8,645 nucleotides of DNA from an uncultured cyanobacterium. Its GTDB lineage: Bacteria; Cyanobacteriota; Cyanobacteriia; PCC-6307; Cyanobiaceae. Numbering within the stretch: the stretch's first letter is position 1; every line of letters begins with the position of its first letter. The stretch spans positions 1 to 8,645 of the forward strand of contig CAIXOZ010000204.1 in NCBI GenBank assembly GCA_903921295.1, in the 5' to 3' direction. This document shows positions 6,597 through 8,645 of this stretch, piece after piece. Both the position numbers and the translations under genes were made by a program. Under the pieces are notes generated by a model, which made no database searches, had not been told where the DNA came from, and saw nothing but the letters and a program-made list of their open reading frames with translations.

Positions 6597-8267
6597 TTGA
6601 CCGCAGAAGCGCCCGCGTACAACCCCAAGGCCGATCGGGCCTGGCTGCTGGCGCGCCCCTGGATCCTGATCAGCCGCCTGATCGTGGTGCTCGGCGCCCT
6701 GCTCAGCCTCACCCTGGCGCTGGTGGTTCAGGGCAACAGCAGCAACCGCAGTGTGCAGCAGGGACTGGCGGTGAAGATCCGCACCACCCTCACCCGGCTC
6801 GGCCCCTGTTTCATCAAGGTGGGGCAGGCCCTCTCCACCCGCCCGGATCTCGTGCGGCGCGACTGGCTCGATGAGCTGACCCGACTCCAGGACGACCTGC
6901 CGCCCTACCCCCACGCCATCGCCCTGGCCGTGATCGAAACCGAGCTGGGAGCGCCGGCCGACCAGCTGTTCGCAAGCTTCCCGGAGCATCCGGTGGCGGC
7001 TGCCAGTCTGGGCCAGGTGTACAAGGCACGGCTGCACAGCGGCGACTGGGTAGCGGTGAAGGTGCAACGACCGCAGCTGGAGTTCCAGCTGCGCCGCGAT
7101 CTTGTGCTGATCCGCATGCTGGCCGTGCTCAGCGCTCCCGTGCTGCCCCTCAATCTCGGCTTCGGCCTTGGGGAGATCATCGACGAATTCGGTCGCAGTC
7201 TCTTCGAGGAGATCGATTACCGGCGGGAGGCCGACAACGCCGAGCGTTTCGCCACCCTGTTCGCCGGCAATGCCGCCGTGACGGTGCCGGCGGTGGAGCG
7301 CAGCCTCAGCAGCCGCCGGGTGCTGACCACCGCCTGGGTGAATGGCACCAAACTTCAGCAACGTCGCGAACTGGAAGCCAAACGCCTCGACCCCACCGCC
7401 CTGATCCGCACCGGCGTGATCGCCGGCCTGCAGCAGCTGCTGGAATTCGGCTATTTCCACGCCGATCCGCATCCGGGCAACCTGTTCGCCCTGCCGGGGC
7501 GGAGCGGCGATCTCGGCCATGTCGCCTATGTCGACTTCGGGATGATGGATTCGATCAGCGACAGCGATCGCCTCACTCTCACCGGGGCGGTGGTGCACCT
7601 GATCAACCGCGATTTCCAGGCTCTGGCCCAGGACTTCGTCGCCCTCGGCTTCCTCAACCCCAACACCGATGTCACCCCGATCGTGCCGGCCCTGGAGGAG
7701 GTGCTCGGCGGCGCTCTGGGGGAGAACGTCGGCTCGTTCAACTTTAAGGCGATCACGGATCGCTTCTCGGAGCTGATGTACGCCTACCCCTTCAGAGTGC
7801 CGGCGCGCTTCGCCCTGATCATCCGGGCGGTGGTGAGCCAGGAGGGCCTGGCGATGCGCCTCGATCCCGACTTCCGGATCATCCGCGTCGCCTATCCCTA
7901 CGTGGCCCGGCGCCTGCTGGCGGGGGACACCGCAGAAATGCGCGAGAAGTTGCTGGAGGTGATCTTCGATCGCGATGGCCGCCTGCAGCTCGATCGGCTC
8001 GAGAACCTGCTGGCGGTGGTCGACAACGACGCTGGCAGCGGTGACCTGCTGCCGGTGGCCGGAGCAGGCCTGCGGCTGCTGCTCACCGCCGATGGCCGCA
8101 GCCTGCGCCAGCGGCTGCTGCTGCTGCTGGTCAGGGACAACCGCCTCTCCACCGACGACCTGCAGGCGCTGCTGAACCTGCTGCGACGCACCTTCGGGCC
8201 ACGCAAGCTGGCCTCCCAGCTGGCCCAGGGGCTGATGCAGCGGCTCAATCCCCTCGCAGCCGCCTGA
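6597..8267 (+). CDS. ABC1/UbiB-family atypical kinase (AarF domain)
   Basis: ABC1/UbiB proteins are protein-kinase-like membrane-associated ATPases or kinases tied to quinone and prenyl-lipid metabolism; cyanobacteria and plastids carry several. This 556-residue protein shows the family set: KVGQ (74-77), the alanine-rich loop AAASLGQ (134-140), the invariant lysine K155 in VAVKVQRP, E205-x-D207, the HADPHPGN loop (288-295) and D313-F-G. One hydrophobic segment (about 21-46) precedes the kinase domain, and a helical tail of about 150 residues follows it. The TTG at 6597 is chosen because the protein then starts just before the conserved N-terminal region, right length for the cyanobacterial group, and downstream of the probable -10 box. 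No ATG lies between there and the kinase core. Starting at the ATG at 6261 would run antisense through the decarboxylase. The function in cyanobacteria is uncertain; I do not assign ubiB, since cyanobacteria make plastoquinone. Confidence 0.92.
   Translation: MTAEAPAYNPKADRAWLLARPWILISRLIVVLGALLSLTLALVVQGNSSNRSVQQGLAVKIRTTLTRLGPCFIKVGQALSTRPDLVRRDWLDELTRLQDDLPPYPHAIALAVIETELGAPADQLFASFPEHPVAAASLGQVYKARLHSGDWVAVKVQRPQLEFQLRRDLVLIRMLAVLSAPVLPLNLGFGLGEIIDEFGRSLFEEIDYRREADNAERFATLFAGNAAVTVPAVERSLSSRRVLTTAWVNGTKLQQRRELEAKRLDPTALIRTGVIAGLQQLLEFGYFHADPHPGNLFALPGRSGDLGHVAYVDFGMMDSISDSDRLTLTGAVVHLINRDFQALAQDFVALGFLNPNTDVTPIVPALEEVLGGALGENVGSFNFKAITDRFSELMYAYPFRVPARFALIIRAVVSQEGLAMRLDPDFRIIRVAYPYVARRLLAGDTAEMREKLLEVIFDRDGRLQLDRLENLLAVVDNDAGSGDLLPVAGAGLRLLLTADGRSLRQRLLLLLVRDNRLSTDDLQALLNLLRRTFGPRKLASQLAQGLMQRLNPLAAA
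7564..7571. repeat. HIP1 octamer (GCGATCGC)
   Basis: The second exact HIP1 copy, inside the ABC1/UbiB-like kinase gene where it encodes part of the sequence DSDRL shortly after the DFG motif. It is consistent with a cyanobacterial host. Confidence 0.5.
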
Positions 8268-8285
8268 GCCTCGGGCCTCGGCGGC
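8259..8285 (+). other. GC-rich hairpin across the stop codon of the kinase gene
   Basis: GCCGCC and GAG (8259-8264 and 8266-8268, with T8265 bulged) can pair with CTC and GGCGGC (8277-8285), giving a 9-bp stem around an 8-base loop that encloses the stop codon TGA (8265-8267). No T tract follows, so it is not a standard intrinsic terminator. It could slow transcription or protect the mRNA 3' end, or it could be a composition artefact. The promoter of the next gene seems to begin just downstream. Confidence 0.3.
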
Positions 8286-8299
8286 GGGGGAGACGGCCT

Positions 8300-8305
8300 T
8301 AGGGT
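8300..8305 (+). promoter_or_regulatory. Possible -10 box for the right-edge membrane protein gene
   Basis: TAGGGT fits TANNNT and would start transcription near 8312, about 20 bases before the GTG at 8333. It is more G-rich than a strong box and has no visible -35 partner. As with the box at 814-819, its TAG is an in-frame stop for the downstream gene. Confidence 0.3.
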
Positions 8306-8332
8306 CGTCGCTGCATTGCCTGCCGCATCACC

Positions 8333-8645
8333 GTGACCCCCCTCCTGATCGCCCTGGCCCAGGCCTCTCTGGCCGTGCTCACCCCGGGCGAAGCCAACGC
8401 GGAGGTGGCCAGCGGCCTCTACGGCGATCTCGACGCCGTCGAGCTGATGCTTGAGATGGCCCCGATCCTGCAACCCCCCTACCTGGTGGCTGGCCTGGGC
8501 CTGGCCATCGGCGTGCTCTGCGGTCTCACCTTCGCCCGCCTGGTGCAGGACCGCCTTGATGGCTGGAAGCAGGATCGCCTGGCCCTGCTGCCCCTCGGTA
8601 CGTTCGAGACCACCCTCTCCTGGACCGGCACGATCCTCGGCACCA
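8333..8645 (+). CDS. Unrecognised membrane protein, N-terminal part (runs off right edge)
   Basis: 104 residues are visible with no stop before the window ends. Residues 3-16 are hydrophobic and followed by ANAEV (21-25), which could be a signal-peptidase site, although there is no basic residue before the hydrophobic stretch. A second hydrophobic segment spans about residues 50-71 (YLVAGLGLAIGVLCGLTF), followed by a charged stretch, DRLDGWKQDR (73-82). Between the two segments lies an acidic, leucine-rich region (31-42). The GTG at 8333 is the start: TAG at 8300-8302 closes the frame and no other start codon lies between. The composition and clean reading frame say it is a real gene. The pattern looks like a conserved picocyanobacterial membrane protein of unknown function, but I cannot name a family. 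Confidence 0.7.
   Translation, partial: MTPLLIALAQASLAVLTPGEANAEVASGLYGDLDAVELMLEMAPILQPPYLVAGLGLAIGVLCGLTFARLVQDRLDGWKQDRLALLPLGTFETTLSWTGTILGT

Noticed and set aside
8113..8130. CTG-triplet runs here and near 2442-2453 as possible microsatellites
   Set aside because: They simply encode leucine runs with the preferred codon in conserved proteins; there is no sign of repeat expansion.

Overview
The window looks like chromosomal DNA from a GC-rich unicellular cyanobacterium, most likely of the Synechococcus/Cyanobium (picocyanobacterial) group. I infer this from the gene content: an ABC1/UbiB-family kinase with a cyanobacterial N-terminus, a short Orn/Lys/Arg decarboxylase next to a CbiT-type methyltransferase and cdsA, a DUF2993 protein, TANNNT-type -10 boxes without Shine-Dalgarno sequences, and two HIP1 octamers. 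Base composition is strongly GC-biased, so many long antisense open frames appear that are only shadows of real genes. I see no mobile element, CRISPR array, tRNA or rRNA.

Layout from left to right. (1) 1-638, minus strand: the N-terminal two thirds of galE, running off the left edge. (2) 639-825: a divergent intergenic gap holding three closely spaced palindromes and, right before the next gene, a -10-like box that would give a leaderless transcript. (3) 826-3553, plus strand: three genes joined by two 4-base overlaps, encoding a GldA-like metal-dependent dehydrogenase, an alpha/beta hydrolase and a DUF2993 (LmeA-like) protein. (4) 3554-3631: a short convergent gap. (5) 3632-6526, minus strand: transcribed in the order Orn/Lys/Arg decarboxylase, cbiT-like methyltransferase, cdsA, with a 7-base gap and a 1-base stop/start overlap, so almost certainly one operon. 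(6) 6527-6596: a 70-base divergent region. (7) 6597-8267, plus strand: an ABC1/UbiB-like kinase starting at TTG. (8) 8333 to the right edge: the N-terminal part of an unrecognised membrane protein.

Several genes touch envelope and lipid biology: galE (sugar nucleotides), the hydrolase, DUF2993, cdsA (CDP-diacylglycerol, precursor of phosphatidylglycerol) and the ABC1 kinase (prenyl-lipid or quinone related in its family). The cbiT-like gene belongs to corrin synthesis and the decarboxylase to polyamine or amino-acid metabolism, so the minus-strand operon mixes pathways. This is mainly an ordinary housekeeping region. I found no convincing new multi-gene system. The most notable point is the decarboxylase, whose PLP-binding region departs from the family pattern at several positions. 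The palindrome cluster, the probable leaderless start and the compact divergent promoter region are smaller points of interest.
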